Counted from the stretch's first letter, positions 24,370 to 36,865 are shown. The stretch is DNA of 64,000 nucleotides from Antilocapra americana (GCA_007570785.1 ML664161.1:1301658-1365657); one strand, 5' to 3'. Notes: generated by a model from the letters alone, not told the origin. Translations and numbers: made by a program.

Positions 24370-24498
24370 GTCTTTTTCAGACTCTTTTCTATTATAGATT
24401 ATTGTAAGATACTGAATATAGTTCAGCACAGTCAATACAGTAGGTCCTTCTTGTTTAAAAGTCTCTGCTTCAAGAAATTTTAATTGTTAAGTATATAG

Positions 24499-24705
24499 TG
24501 TTAGTTGCTCAGTCATGTCTGACTTTTTGTGACTCCATGGACTGTAGCCTGCCAGGCTTTTCTGCCCATGGAATTCTCCAGGCAATAGTACTGGAGTGGG
24601 TTTCCATTCCCTTCTCCAGGGAATCTTCCCAACACTGGGATCAAACCCAGGCCTTCAGCATTGGAGGCATATTTTTTCCCACCATTTGAGCCAGTCAGGA
24701 AGCCT
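24499..24705 (-). mobile_element. Bov-tA SINE, antisense
   Basis: 'tgttagttgctcagtcatgt' marks the start, with 'actgtagcctgccaggcttt', 'caggcaatagtactggagtg' and 'cttctccagggaatcttccc' inside. It ends with the head complement 'agccagtcaggaagcct'. It sits about 30 bp beyond the L1 3'-end fragment. Confidence 0.9.
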
Positions 24706-24799
24706 ATAGAGTATAAAAGTCAGTATTATAATGGTTACTTTTCAGTAGAGATTCAAGAATGCTGGCAATAAAATGAACACTTTGATTTGAATGAGAAAT

Positions 24800-24885
24800 T
24801 TTGTTGCTACTAAATATGTGATCTTGGGCCTGTGTTTCACCCTGTTTGAAGGTTACTCTGCTCATCCACAAAACAGAGATTTTTT
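24800..24885 (+). mobile_element. Possible MIR fragment, sense
   Basis: 'ttgctactaaatatgtgatc' with 'ttgggcctgtgtttcaccct' and 'ctgctcatccacaaaacaga' resembles MIR (CTTACTAGCTGTGTGACCTTGGGC ... CCTCATCTGTAAAATGG). The match is short and diverged. Confidence 0.4.
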
Positions 24886-27056
24886 TTTTTTAAATCACTC
24901 TATTTTAAAAGGTCACTATTTAGTATCCAAATCTTTTAACCAATTTTTCCCATCATGCTTTATTTTTGAAGATGTTACATTAACCTGAGAGAGTTCAAGA
25001 CAACTAGTATGCAACATGTAGGGGTTAAAAATGGGCCCCTAGAAAGTATATTATGTTCCAAAAGTATTCATTTAATGTTGTGATATTTAACATATGACTA
25101 ACTCGCTTCTCTTTAAAAGATTTTATTTTTCCTTTGGCCCTTTTTCTTCTGTCCATCAAAGACTGTTCTTCTAAGCTCATGCTTCAAAGCCAGTTTTTCC
25201 CTTGTTAACCTCCCACCGATGGGCTCGTTAACTATCATGTACCATGGTTCTTTTTTTTGCTTTACAGAAATATATGAATAGCTGAAGAATCAAAACCTAA
25301 TTACCTTCTCTTAACCATTTAGTATCTTAAATATTTAATATAAATTAACAAATTTTTATTATGTTCTTCCAGGAAGACATTCATCATGTGGCTGAGAATA
25401 TAAAGTATAAATGGATTTCCTGCATTCATTGGGCTTTTAGTGAATAACACAAAGTTCAGTTAGTTACAAGGTGCAAGTGTAATGATGGTGAAGGCTAGGT
25501 GTTATAGGCTCATAGAAAGTCCTAAAAGATTAGAGAGGCACTTGGCTTGGAAGCCCTATCTATTCTCACAGTTTAAGACTACTCAGAATTACCCAATAAA
25601 AGTAATAGAAAAGTTGGTGGAAAAAGGGAAAAAGTATGCAGAGGAAATGATATAAAAACTGAAGAAAAATTTAGAATGTCTTAAAATCACACTAAGAACT
25701 AGAGACTTAAGAACAATTAACTTTTATTTAGAAGGATAATTTTGGTTTGGAAAATGAGTATATGTACAAGAAGCCTGGTAGGTAGGAAGACAATTTTTGA
25801 GACTCTCTTAAAAATCAAAGATGATGACCTAGTAAACTTAAGTTGTGGCAGAAGGGATAAAGAAGAGGAAAAGAGGAAACAGCTGTATAAGCTCTCACAG
25901 AGTTAGATTATATAGGAATCAACTGTGAAGGGAAAGGGCCAAAAACACACAGAGAAACATTTTCAGGTTTCTAGCTTGATCTCTAGGCTAAACAGTGTGC
26001 AGTTCACTGAAATAGGAAATACAGGAGTAGAGAATTATTTGAGAGAGGTGCTGATGAGTGCAGCTTTGGATGCTTAAAGAAAAAACGTTAAGAAAAAAAT
26101 CTGAGGATTTTGAGAATCCACAGTATATAGATGGCATTTTTGACCACTGAAATACAGGATCTCATCAAGATAGAAGATATAAGATGGATAGGAAAAGCAA
26201 ACAAAACAGAAACAACACTGAGTGATACTATATTTTATGAAAAGGCAAAGACAAAAGTCCACAATTAAGAATGAAAACTGTAGACTAAAAATGTTGGAAC
26301 ATATTGTTTGTTATAAATATCAATGGTAAAACCTGTCCCAAAGAGGTTTGTAAAGTCAAGAGGCCCACTACTGTTGAGATATTGAGAAAAGTGAAGGATG
26401 AAAAATATTTTGGGATTTGGCCTTAGTGAGATGAGCCTTAGTGAGTGGGAGAATAGCAGTAGAAAAGCAGCCCAGCTACAAATGGAGTAAGGAACTCAGG
26501 TGAATTCTATCATCAATCAAGAAAGCTATAAAGGTAGGTAAGTTTGGTCAGATTGAATGCTGAAGAGGAGAAAACACAGGAGGAACTGGAGTAGATCAGG
26601 GGTTGAAATGGAGTATTTTCATTTTGTGCTATAATTTACTTTCTGGTTTCTAAAGAGAAAAAAGATGTAGGCAACTTGAAATCCTAGAGAGCAGGAACAA
26701 GCAGAGAAGAGGGAGTATTGAAAATAAAGAATTCAGGATAATCATTGGTGCCTAAAAAAGGCTGGATATGGAATCCAGCGTTCAAGTAAGGGATGGGCTT
26801 TTGCAAAGGGTGACTCCTTTTTATTGTCTCAAAAGGTGAAGAAAAAAAGCCAATTGCTAAATAAGTTTAATCAAGAGAAGTTAGTTCAGAATTTATAGTT
26901 GGTCTTGTCTTTGTGAATTGGGAGCTTTCCTCTATTGAGAAGGAAGAGAGTAGTTATAAAGTTCAAGGTTTTAGAAAAGGATAGTATTTTTAAAATAGTC
27001 CCTGTGGAAATGTGACATTTCTAATTATAAAAATATTGCTACTCAACATCATTGTT
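24886..27056. other. Unique stretch, purine-rich in the middle
   Basis: No young insertion. About 25380-26760 is rich in 'gaggaa/agaaga' phrases that look like decayed antisense L2-like or other old LINE sequence, but I cannot place it. No coding region is supported. Confidence 0.4.
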
Positions 27057-27155
27057 CCAGGTTCTCCAGAGGGTCTTCCCAACCCAGGGATTCAACCTGG
27101 GTCTCCCTGCATTCCAGGCAGATGCTTTACTGTCTGAACCACCAGAGAAGCCCCA
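27057..27155 (-). mobile_element. Bov-tA 5' half fragment, antisense
   Basis: Only the head half is present: 'gagggtcttcccaacccagg', 'ttcaacctgggtctccctgc' and 'gtctgaaccaccagagaagc'. The 3' half that normally lies to the left is absent, so this is a deletion remnant or a truncated copy. Confidence 0.85.
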
Positions 27156-27717
27156 TTAATTTATAGCCAGACCAGTGTACAGTTAGCTTAATACAGAACT
27201 GAGGTTTTCCACAAAGAAGTTCAGACAGGAAGGAAATGAAATAGAAGCTTCTGACTTGATTGTAGTGAACAAAATGGACCTTGTAACTTCATCTAAATTA
27301 GAAAAGTAGTTAAGATAAAAAGATATTAAGGGGTTTAAAAAAAAAGGAAAGGAATTAAATAAGAAGCCCTTGAGAAAGTCAAAGAGTACAATTAGAAGGA
27401 CTAAGGAAGATAAAAACGTACAGAATTATAGTCAGAATGAAATGCTTTATTTTACTAATTCCTTCCTCAAAAAACTTCTAAATAAAACATTTCATTGTCA
27501 AATTATAGGGCAAATTATATGCCTTCTATACAATGATTCAAAACATAAATGTTGAGTACTGCCAGTTAACTTATTTAAATGTATGAATTTATGCTTTTTA
27601 AAAGCAAGTAGAGAGCCTGCAAGTACTACACACTGGTTGTTTGCCTGAGGATTTAAGACAAAATGTAGACTCTGGGAGCCACTTCTGACCAGAGATCCCT
27701 CACAATCACTAGTTATC

Positions 27718-28050
27718 CAGAAACCCAAGTCTAATCATGTTGCTATCCTGCTTTAATACAATCAGTAGACTGCCATTTTTCTAAAAAGCTGTCCCCAAAC
27801 CTTAGCATGTTTTGTGAAGTATTTCCTGAATTGGCTTTTACCAACCTAATTCCCGTTCTATTGCTCACAGGTTGTCTTTGCTAAAGCTATAGCTTATCAA
27901 GCCACATAATGCTTTTGTGACTTTGTGCTTGGTCTTTCATTTACCTGAAAAGAAATTATTCTCTTACGTGTTCAAATAATAAATTCTTGGATATTTTAAG
28001 GCTCAATTTAAATATCTCCCCTGAAAAGACTTAATAATCCCTCCTTGACT
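27718..28050 (+). mobile_element. L2 LINE remnant, sense
   Basis: 'ctaatcatgttgctatcctgc' near the start, then 'ccgttctattgctcacaggt', 'cttttgtgactttgtgcttg', 'aggctcaatttaaatatctc' and 'taatccctccttgac' follow the order of the L2 3' region (CTGATCATGTCACTCCCCTGC ... TTTGCTCATGCTGTTCC ... CTCAAATGTCACCTCC). It is diverged, as expected for L2. Confidence 0.5.
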
Positions 28051-28199
28051 TTACCCCCAACAATGCTCATCAAGTAGAAATAATCCATCATTGATACACT
28101 GACTTCATCACATTCATAGAAGTAGTGCATTTGGGGATGCATTTTTTTTTTACATACCGTTCACCACTATGAGACTGTAAGCTCTTTTTTAAATAATGT

Positions 28200-28560
28200 T
28201 AAAACAAACTGAGGCATATTAAAATTTTTAGTTTATTTGAACAAAAATTGATTAGAATTGGACAGCATTTAATGTAACAGATAGAAAGGAGCTCTGAGGA
28301 TCTATACAAAGTAAAGGAGTTTTATAGGCAAGAAGGAGCAGGGAAAGAGATGTTAAACTAAGCCAAAAAGTGGGCCATTATTACAAGGTTGTTTTCCTTT
28401 AGGGAATGGTAGATTACCTACTTGCTTGATGATCAGGCAATTCCTGATTGACTGGTTTAAGATTCCATTTCTAGGAGAAGCAGAAGTATATTAAGTCTTG
28501 GTTTGGTGATGTGAGGCTTAACATAAGCAGTTCTCTTTGGGGTCTATTGTCTTGGTTATT
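28200..28560. other. Unresolved repeat-like segment
   Basis: The stretch 'aaaacaaactgaggcatatt', 'gttttataggcaagaaggag', 'agccaaaaagtgggccatta' and 'aagtcttggtttggtgatgt' has the feel of an old LTR or other interspersed repeat and is more GC-balanced than its surroundings. I cannot name a family or find its ends. Confidence 0.3.
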
Positions 28561-29860
28561 TTGTTTACATATAGTGAGTATTTAACAAGTGACATATTTT
28601 ATTCAAACTTAAAAGGGGTTCTGTTTTGCCTTTTGGAAGGACAAATAAAAATTTAAAAATAAGAAGTTTAATTGTCCTTATTGAAAATAAGTGGGAAGAC
28701 TTGTCCCCTTCCTTTTTTCTTAGAGTGTTTACTGCAGAAAACTTCCAAGTACTTTTCTCTTTGAAATACGTATAAAATTTTTTTTATCAGTTTGATGACC
28801 CAGGAATGACTTTCTGGAGGTCACAGAAACTCTCTCTTTAATATATATATATCAAGAAAGGTAGCATCCATTTCTCCCAATTTCTGTGTAAGGATGGGAA
28901 ACTAACTGTAGGGGGCACCTTTCTCCAAGGTACTGCACTAGTTTTAGTTCTAAAGATAGAAGTGTGTTTTCCTCTGGTTAAAGCCAATGAGCTGACACAT
29001 ATGATCACTCAAATTATCCTGCAAATCTAACATGAATTTGGTGAGACAAACAGTACCACCAAGTTCTGTTATTCAAAGACTAGTTATTGTTTGTTATCTT
29101 GAGAACATGTATGTAATGGCTTGTGTTTACTTGACTGCGTAAAATAGAATTATTTCTGTTTTGACAGTTTCTTAGTGTATTGCCAGGATAGGCATTGTAT
29201 TCTGATTTCATACTTACTTAGTAATGCTTTTTCTCTCTACAGCCTTTGGGAAGAGTTTTTCTGGGTTGAGAGACTTTGGGGTGGGGACTCACAGAAACTT
29301 CTTGGGTCCTCACAATGAGATTAGGGTCCTAAGATTTTATTCTTTATTGTAGTTCACCAATACTCTCAAGATGAATGATTATTAAAAACAAAACAAAGCA
29401 AAAAATACAATAACTGTAAAACCCATAACTCATATTTAACTAGTATTAACACTTACCTATATATTTTATTTTTACATTAATGGGTTATTTCTATATATAT
29501 ATTTTTTATAATATATAGTTTGTATGTATATTGTAAATTATATATGTGAACTACATATGAACTTTACTTAGATGCATTGTATGTAAATTATTTCATTTTT
29601 TTCCCTTAGCTTTTGCCATCAGTCTTGTTCCTCTACTTTTTATATCAAGAATTATTTAAATTGTGTCATCATCTTATAGTACGTGATCACATTTCATAAT
29701 GTTTGGCTGAAACTTTATTAATTTTGCCAATCCTATACTTAATTAATTTTAAGTTGATTTCAGAGTTTATTACAGCATTTCTTTTTTCTTAAAATATCCT
29801 AACATGTAAGGAAAAGGTCACATATAAAGGGTAGGTTATTTAAATGTTAATAATTTAAAA
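28561..29860. other. Unique AT-rich stretch
   Basis: No gene or confident repeat. A short TA-rich tract lies near 28840-28851 and another near 29490-29545. Confidence 0.5.
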
Positions 29861-30530
29861 AATTATTGCATATAGTTGATCTACAATATTGTGTTAGTTT
29901 GAGGTGTACAGCAAAGTGAATCAGTTATACACATACATGTACCAGGTTTTTTTTTTAGATCCATTTCCCATATAGTCCATTACAGAGAACTGAGTAATGT
30001 CCCTGTGTTAAATACAGTACATATTTATTAGTTATCTATTTTATGTACAGTATTACATATATGTCAATCCCAGTCTTTCAATTTATCCTTCCCCTCCTTT
30101 CCTCTGGTAATCAGAAGCTTGTTTTCTATATCTGGAACTCAATTTCTGTTTTGTAAATAAGTTCATTTGTACCCTTTTTTAGATTCCACATATAAGTGAT
30201 ATCATATATTTGTCTTTCTGTGTCTGACTTACTATACTAAATATGACAATTTCTAGGTCTATTCATGTTGCTGTGAATGATTTTATTTTGTACTTTTTTA
30301 TTTCTGAGTAATTTTCTATTGTGTATATGTACCACATCTTCTTTATCCATCCCTCTGTCAGTGGACATTTAGGCTGCCTCCTTGTCCTGGCTATTGTAAA
30401 TAGTGTTGCAATGAGTATTGGGGTGCATGTATCTCTTAGAATTATCATTTTTTCTGGGTATATGCCCAGGAGTGGAATTTCTGGGTTATATAGTAGTTCT
30501 ATTTTTATTTTTTTAAGGAATCTTTTGTCC
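29861..30530 (-). mobile_element. L1 LINE 3' region, antisense
   Basis: It runs from the 3' UTR ('gttagtttgaggtgtacagc', 'gtgaatcagttatacacata') through 'ccttcccctcctttcctctg' into the ORF2 C-terminus ('ttctttatccatccctctgt', 'gtatatgcccaggagtggaat'), all on the minus strand. The element is 5'-truncated after 'tagtagttctatttttatt'. It carries no later insertions. The antisense frames of 60-80 codons inside it are chance. Confidence 0.88.
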
Positions 30531-30942
30531 TTAAATACTATTATTCACAGTGGTAAATTTTAGTAATTTTTCTCAACTACAGTAAAGACATCAAAATATA
30601 TATGTGTATATGATACAGCATACATTACATATGCATATATTTGTGAATATATATTTGATATACATAGCATTTTCAGAATGTATTTATGCAACTTAAATAC
30701 TTAATACTGGGCTATATATTTACTATACAAATAGCAATAGGAAAAAATATTTTTTCTTGTTTTTCAGAGGCTTTTGGAAATATAATCAAATTCATCTGCT
30801 GCATGCTCATCTCAAAATAAATTGTTTAAATTTTTTAGGAAGGCTAAACTAAAAGAAAAATAAAAAATACTTAAAAATTTATTTTTAATTTTTTATCAAT
30901 TTAAATTTTTGTAAATTTAAGGTTGATATTTACTTACACAAA

Positions 30943-31389
30943 TAGGCAAGGCTATGGTTTTTCCAGTAGTCATGTATGGATGTAAGAGCTGGACTATAAA
31001 AAAAGCTAAGTACTGAACAATTGATGCTTTTGAACTATGGTGTTGGAGAAGACTCTTGAGAGTCCCTTGGACTGCAAGGAGATCCAACCAGTCCATCCTA
31101 AAGCAGATCAGTCCTGGGTGTTCATTGGAAGGACTGATGTTGAAGCTGAAACTCCAATACTTTGGCCACCAGATGTGAAGAGCTGACTCATTTGGAAAGA
31201 CCGTGATGCTGGGAAAGATTGAGGGCAGGAGGAGAAGGGGACGACAGAGGATGAGATGGTTGGATGGCATCACTGACTCAGTGGACATAGGTTTCATAGA
31301 CTCTGACAGCTGGTGATGGACAGGGAGGCCTGGCCTGCTACAGTTCATGAGGTTGCAAAGAGTTAGACATAACTGAGCAACTGAACTGA
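30943..31389 (+). mobile_element. BovB LINE 3' fragment, sense, with TSD
   Basis: About 450 bp of sense BovB starts at 'gcaaggctatggtttttcca' and includes 'ggagaagactcttgagagtc' and 'acgacagaggatgagatggt', ending 'actgagcaactgaactga'. ACACAAA at 30936-30942 and 31390-31396 is a 7-bp candidate duplication. The 158-codon minus-strand frame across it is only the complement of this 3' region and is not a gene. Confidence 0.92.
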
Positions 31390-31739
31390 ACACAAAAGAA
31401 TCTTAAAGGATAAGCAATGAGGACATTAACAAATTAGCTTTTTGTGAGTGATCCCTTTATATATGCAGTGTGTTTTTATAAAGCAGTACATGTATAAACA
31501 TTATTTCCTAATAAAGGAAAATATGAGCTAGAAATTATATATACCTAGGTGGTTACTTTGATCATTTAAGATCTGAAGAACTGAAAACTGCCAAAAGAGT
31601 TGTCTCTGTAACTCTTTTTTTTTTTTAATTACAGTTGTCTCTGTAAATGTAATCCTTGTATTTTATATGTATTTTTAAATTATGTGAATTTAAATGACAT
31701 GAATATCTACATAGAGATATAATTACAGAAGTTTTGACA

Positions 31740-33365
31740 AAATTGTCCATGTTTAAACTTAATCAAGACAAAGATCATTTCCACCTTCCCTGAAAATCCC
31801 CTTTACTATTTCCGGTCAATGTCAATTCCCTACATTTTATAGGAACCAGTTTGGATAACTTTCAGCACAGGTGAGTTTTGTCATTTCTTAAATTTCATAT
31901 GAGTAAAATTTGAGGGGCCTGGCTTCTTTTACTCAACATAATGTTTTAGAGATACATGTCTGTTAAGTCAGTAATCTTCTCTTAATTACAGCTGAGCAGT
32001 GTATCATTCTAAAATTGTAACCCAGTTTTTTTAACCTATTAATAGATATTTCAGTGTGTCTCATTTTGAACTATTATGAACAGAGTTGTTAAAAATAGTC
32101 TTACACAAATATTTTGCAGTCCTATATTCTAATCCTCTGGTGAATAACTAGGATGGAGTTGTTGGGCCATTCGTAGTTAATTAACTTATTAAGAAACTCT
32201 TATATCTCCCAAAGTATATTTGTCATATTATACAACACTAATTCTCTGTATGGAGAATTATTAGTTTCACTTATTTGCCCACTTTTCATGTTGATTATCT
32301 TCTTAATCATACAAGGAAGTCTATCTCATAGTTTCAATTTCCCCAATATTGAGTCTTTTTTCATGTGCTTTTGGTCATTAGCATTCTTTCATGAAGTTGC
32401 TAAGTAAAATGTAGATATGAAATAATTATTTTTTAACTACTTCTTGTTTCATTTGAGTTGAATTTATTGGCATTAAAGTTGCTTAATATCCCTTAAAGTT
32501 TATATGTCTTTTAATATATCTAAAGTTTGTGGCAATATGCTTTCATTAGTTTCTGTAATCTGAAATGTTTTCTTTCATGCTTGATCACTCTTTTTTAGCA
32601 ATTTTTACTTCAGTTGAGTTCAGTCACTCAGTCATGTCTGACTCTTTGTGACCCCATGAATCGCAGCACGCCAGGCCTCCCTGTCCATCACCAACTCCCG
32701 GAGTTTACCCGAACTCATGTCCATCGAGTTGGTGATGCCATCCAGCCATCTCATCCTCGGTCGTCCCCTTCTCCTGCTTCCCCCACAATCCTTCCCAATC
32801 AGGGTACTTAACTTTTGCTAAACTCCTAATTTTTCAGTGATACTTATTGATCTTTTCAAAGAACTGACTTAGGTTACATTAATTTTTTCTGTTAAAGATT
32901 TTCTATTTCACTGAGTTCAGCTCTTCATTTTTGTATTTTTTTTGTTTTAATTTCCCCCTTTTTTTTCCCTCTTGTTATGGTAGAAACAAATGACTTATTT
33001 TAAACTGTTGTACTTTTCTAATAAAAGCAATAAAAGTTGTAAATTTCTATCCCATGAATACTTAATTTGGAATTCACAGATTTGCACTTGTGCTTTCAAT
33101 TTTGTTTGGTTTGAAATGTTTTCTAATTTTCCTCATAATTTTTACTCAAAGGATGAGTAAATTGGTATGTCATTTTAATTTTCAAATACTTGGAAGAATT
33201 TCTGTCTTTCCTCATTGATTGCTAAATTCATTTCAGTTTTAGTCAAAGAATATACTCTGTAAGATATCAATAATTTCATAGTTATTGAGACTTACAGACC
33301 ATCATCCAGCATATAGCATAACTTAGTGAATATTTTATGTATACTGAAAAAAAAACATAGCATGG
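31740..33365 (-). mobile_element. Very old L1 LINE, antisense, interrupted
   Basis: 31740-32400 resembles reversed L1 ORF2 C-terminus ('ggcttcttttactcaacata', 'gagcagtgtatcattctaaa', 'actattatgaacagagttgt', 'ggatggagttgttgggccat'). 32815-33365 resembles a more N-terminal ORF2 part ('ttattgatcttttcaaagaac', 'gattttctatttcactgagt', 'cttggaagaatttctgtctt'). Order and strand agree, so one old element is likely, with the young BovB fragment inserted at 32.6 kb. Confidence 0.6.
32611..32804 (-). mobile_element. Short young BovB 3' fragment, antisense
   Basis: About 195 bp is nearly identical to what I know of the BovB 3' end in reverse: 'aatcgcagcacgccaggcct', 'ccatcgagttggtgatgcca', 'ccatctcatcctcggtcgtc'. 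It stops in 'cccaatcaggg'. Low divergence and short length mark a recent, severely 5'-truncated insertion into the old L1. TACTT flanks both ends (32606-32610, 32805-32809). Confidence 0.92.
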
Positions 33366-34249
33366 CATCTTTCTGATTCTGTCAGAACTCCTTTTTGTTA
33401 TTTCTTAGAACAGGTTTACCTAATAGTGTGAGCTTGTGGCAGTAAGTGTATGGCAAAAGAAAGCTTGTCCTTTCTTGAATCTCACCAAGGGACTCACTGA
33501 GGTTTCTCTATTCTTGCTGGGTCATAAATCTGATGTCCATCACACTACATGACCTTTGCTATCCCCATTCATCTTTCAGCCCTCTAGCAGGTAATCTTTG
33601 TAATACCTTTTAGAGTTGAACTTTGAACATGAGTAGCCCAGACCTTGATAAAGCATTTATGATGAATCTTGACACAGACTACAGACTCCTTTCTTTGACT
33701 GTTTCTTCTCAAATCCCCGTCTTGAAAATGTCTTCTATATTAGCAACTTACAGCTTCAATATTTGTTTTCTCTGTTCAATGACAAGAAAATCCCACTTGG
33801 ATTTCATCCTCATTCAGCAAAATGCCCCAGGGCTGAAAACTAAGGGGATCATGATAACTTTTTCAGGAGTTTACCTTCTTTCAAAGATCAAAGTCATGCG
33901 CTGCCTATAGGTCAGTGCCTAAAAACTGTTGCCTAATATTGTGTGCCCAGTTTTATAAATAATTATTTTAGATAGAAGACTGGTACCTGTTACAGTTTCA
34001 CAGATGGAAGTAAAAATCCAATCACACCTTTGGAGTCTAGTTGAGAATACTCTATTGAGAAAACCACTGAATGAGTGTTTTCTATCTCTTATCATCTCAG
34101 GCTTGAAAGATATTTGTGACCTTTTAGCAGGAATGAAACTAAATATGGTGATGGAGAGTTATGTCATTCTAATGGATGCTATTCCCCTCATCTGTAGAGA
34201 TCACAATACCAATGTTTCAGAGTTGCTACCAGATTTACATATAAAATAG
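33366..34249. other. Unassigned segment with two plus-strand open frames
   Basis: Frames of 95 codons (33623-33910) and 81 codons (34004-34249) follow each other on the plus strand in sequence slightly less AT-rich than its surroundings. Neither shows a domain, signal peptide or repeat-derived motif that I recognise. They could be chance or a decayed old element. I do not call them genes. Confidence 0.35.
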
Positions 34250-34259
34250 TATATGTAAG

Positions 34260-34471
34260 TATTGCAGGCAGATGATGATGCTGGTGGTAAAGAATCTGCC
34301 TGCCAATACAGAAAATAGGAGTTCAATCCCTGGGTTGGGAAGATCCCCTGGAGGAGGGAATGATAACTCACCCCAGTATTCTAGCCTAGAAAACCCCATA
34401 TACAGAGGAGCCTGGTGGGCTAAAGTCCATGAGGTCGCAAAGAGTCAGACACTACTAATCATGAGCACGAA
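34260..34471 (+). mobile_element. Bov-tA SINE, sense, with 10-bp TSD
   Basis: 'gatgctggtggtaaagaatc' leads to 'aatccctgggttgggaagat', 'acagaggagcctggtgggct' and 'aggtcgcaaagagtcagaca'. TATATGTAAG occurs at 34250-34259 and again at 34472-34481, a clear target-site duplication that fixes the limits. Confidence 0.93.
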
Positions 34472-34481
34472 TATATGTAAG

Positions 34482-36083
34482 CTGTCTGTCACATTGAAAG
34501 TATACAGATTTTAGTATTTCCCCTCTAATAAAAAAATATACATTTTTATAAATATTTAAAGTATATTACCCAATTGGTTCTATTTTCCCTCAGGTTTATT
34601 ATTTTCCTTTAATTCCATCTCAAATAATTATTACCATAAGTTAAATGTGCTGCATGTTTTCTCATAACCATGAGCATATGCCTCTGAGATTGTTTTCTGA
34701 ACAGCATTATATATAAAGCTATATTATCCCATTTTTCATCTTCTGATTAACTTCTAATTCAGTGTTTTGTATTCATTAGTCTTTTAAAAGCAAGTCATTC
34801 TTCCTGTTACATTTTCCTTTGGTTTCACATCCATTCAAATTCCACCTTGTACTACTCAGTATTAATGCCCCTCTGCAGGTTGCTTTCTCAACCAAACACT
34901 TAGAAATTGTGTATACATCCTTAGAGTAATTTTAATATTGTAAAAGCATAATCTATATTCATATTCTTTTTCAAAACTTTGAAGCTTACATATCTTTGTT
35001 TTTGCTGCCTTCCTTTCCTTTATTCTCCTTCCCTGTAATCCTTTCAAACAAATCCTTTTACTCCTCTTTTCATTTGATAATCCTATAAGCATATTATCTC
35101 TAGAGACCTTTAGTGTCCTCTGGAGTGACTTTGGACATTTGCTCACTCTCATTTACAAAGAAGGAACTGATGAGTGAGGTAAGCAAGGGTTTGCTTATCT
35201 TATATTTTACTAAGGTATATATTACAAATAACTCTGCATGTGTGACTGGCAGTTAAGTTGTCAGAGGGAAATAGAATCATGCATTGCTTTAAGAAGAACC
35301 TGTAACACCTTATCACTGGGAACAATTCCATAACCTTTCAGGGAGAATTTCTGCCAGTTCAATGAAAAACCCAGGGAGAAAGAAAAAAAAAATTTATTAC
35401 AAAAATCACATGACATTGTTGCCAATATTTTGGCCTCTTGGGCTCACTATCAGTGTTTACTGTTGGACTAGCTCATAAGAAATGTAGGAACTTTTGACCT
35501 TTTATATCTGCCATTGAACATCCTGCATTGAGCCATGTTTATTCTATATGAGTCAGAAGTAGTCCTAGTCTAGAGCCTCCTGATGCATTTTAATTTTGAA
35601 AACTTTTATTTTTTTGAGAGACCCAGCCTGACAGATTTTAATATCATAAAGAAGAGTTATAATTTTTTCTTTACATTCTTTAACAAGTAAACATACTCAA
35701 AATGTATCAAATGGAGTTAAACTTTTTATCGCTATGGTAAATGGAAAAGAACCTTTTGACAGTAAGAAATGGTTTAAAATAAATACAATGAAACTGCCAT
35801 AATATTGCTAATTTCCAGCCAAGTCTAACATTTGGTCAAGGCTCTGAGACTAAGACCTGCTTCTCTTTTATAAAAAGGGATTAGCAAAAGTCAGGGATTG
35901 TTAAGTATCCCTCATTTGTCTCATGCCAAAATGAGACATGCCTCATGATATAATGAGGATTGAAACCAGATAGAAAAGGAAATCATTTTCATCTCTATGC
36001 AATCAAATTTAATTTAAAGCTATATCTTCATGCCTAAAATCATCTTCATATCAATAGTAGCAACTGTCTCACATATTTGGAAA
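34482..36083. other. Unique AT-rich stretch
   Basis: No repeat family recognised. The 96-codon minus-strand frame at 34862-35152 is Lys/Arg/Ser-rich with no recognisable domain, and I treat it as chance. Confidence 0.45.
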
Positions 36084-36301
36084 TGCTACTCAGGTGGCTC
36101 AGTGGATAAAGAATCAGCCTGTCAATGCAGGGGACCCAGGAGATGCAGGTTTGATCCCTCTGCTGGGAAGATCTCCTGGAGGAGGGCATGGCAACCCACT
36201 CCAGTGTTCTTGCCTGGAGAATCCCATGGACAGAGGAGCCTGGCAGACTACAGTCCATAGGGTTGCAACGAGTCAGGAATGACTAAAGGGACTGAGCATA
36301 C
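36084..36301 (+). mobile_element. Bov-tA SINE, sense
   Basis: 'tactcaggtggctcagtgga', 'ggtttgatccctctgctggg', 'gcaacccactccagtgttct', 'atcccatggacagaggagcc' and 'aatgactaaagggactgagc' give a near full-length copy. It faces an antisense Bov-tA 92 bp to the right. Confidence 0.92.
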
Positions 36302-36393
36302 ACCCTAGAGAAACCTTCTTAATTCTAGAATACAGATTTCATAGCTACTTTTATCTCCCTTGAATCTTTAGTATCATTGTACACAAGTTTGAC

Positions 36394-36604
36394 AGTGAAA
36401 GTTTTAGTCACTCAACTGTGACCAGCTCTTTGTAACTCCATGGACTGTAGCCTACCAGGTTCCTCTGTCCATGGGATTTTCTAGGCAAGAACATTGGAAT
36501 GAGTTTCTATTTCCTTTTCCAGAGGTCCTCCCAATCCAGGGATAAAACCCTTATCTCCTGCATTGCAGACAGATTCTGTACCATCTGAACCATCAAGTAG
36601 GCCT
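36394..36604 (-). mobile_element. Bov-tA SINE, antisense, inverted partner
   Basis: It starts 'agtgaaagttttagtcactc', carries 'actgtagcctaccaggttcc' and 'caggcaagaacattgg' (as 'taggcaagaacattgg'), and ends at the head complement 'accatctgaaccatcaagta'. With the preceding sense copy it forms a convergent inverted pair. Confidence 0.88.
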
Positions 36605-36865
36605 CACAAGGTATTACTCATCTAAATATAGAGAACCCAATGAAAAATATCAGCATCCTTTGACATATTTCCTAATTAAGAAAAATTATCAGTTGTATTT
36701 TTATCTAGTTAGGTTTTAAGTATGAAAAAACAAATATATTTAGCTTTGACAGTCCTGAAAAAATGATAGGTTTTATCAGAATAACAGATCAGTGCAAACT
36801 TTAATATTGTCCAAAAATTCAGCAAATCTGAAGAGCAGAACAGGTATTTTAAATATTCAAGTTTT

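Larger units (their letters stand above)
22478..24465 (-). mobile_element. Old L1 3' end, antisense, split by BovB
   Basis: The left piece (22478-22532, 'attgaagtacaattggttaac' leading to TTTCAGGTGT) and the right piece (24279-24465, 'gtgtacaacaaagtgattcag', later 'gatactgaatatagttcagc') join into a continuous L1 3' UTR in reverse. The interruption is the BovB described next. A TG/TA microsatellite has grown inside the right piece. Confidence 0.85.

Noticed and set aside
28200..28560. Naming this segment as a particular LTR family
   Set aside because: It feels like an old LTR, but I could find neither TG...CA ends nor a flanking duplication, so I left it unresolved.
30917..31393. Longest minus-strand frame near 31 kb (158 codons) as a possible gene
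   Set aside because: It is the complement of a sense BovB 3' fragment; the same antisense phrases recur in every BovB copy here.
33623..34249. Two consecutive plus-strand frames as exons of one gene
   Set aside because: There are no convincing splice sites, no recognisable domain, and lengths within what chance gives in this composition.
36030..36282. Overlapping frames of 60-90 codons around SINEs (also at 1.2-1.6, 17.3, 18.6, 21.6, 46.3, 49.4 and 54.2 kb)
   Set aside because: They are read-through of Bov-tA sequence, which is GC-richer than its surroundings and so stays open by chance in several frames.
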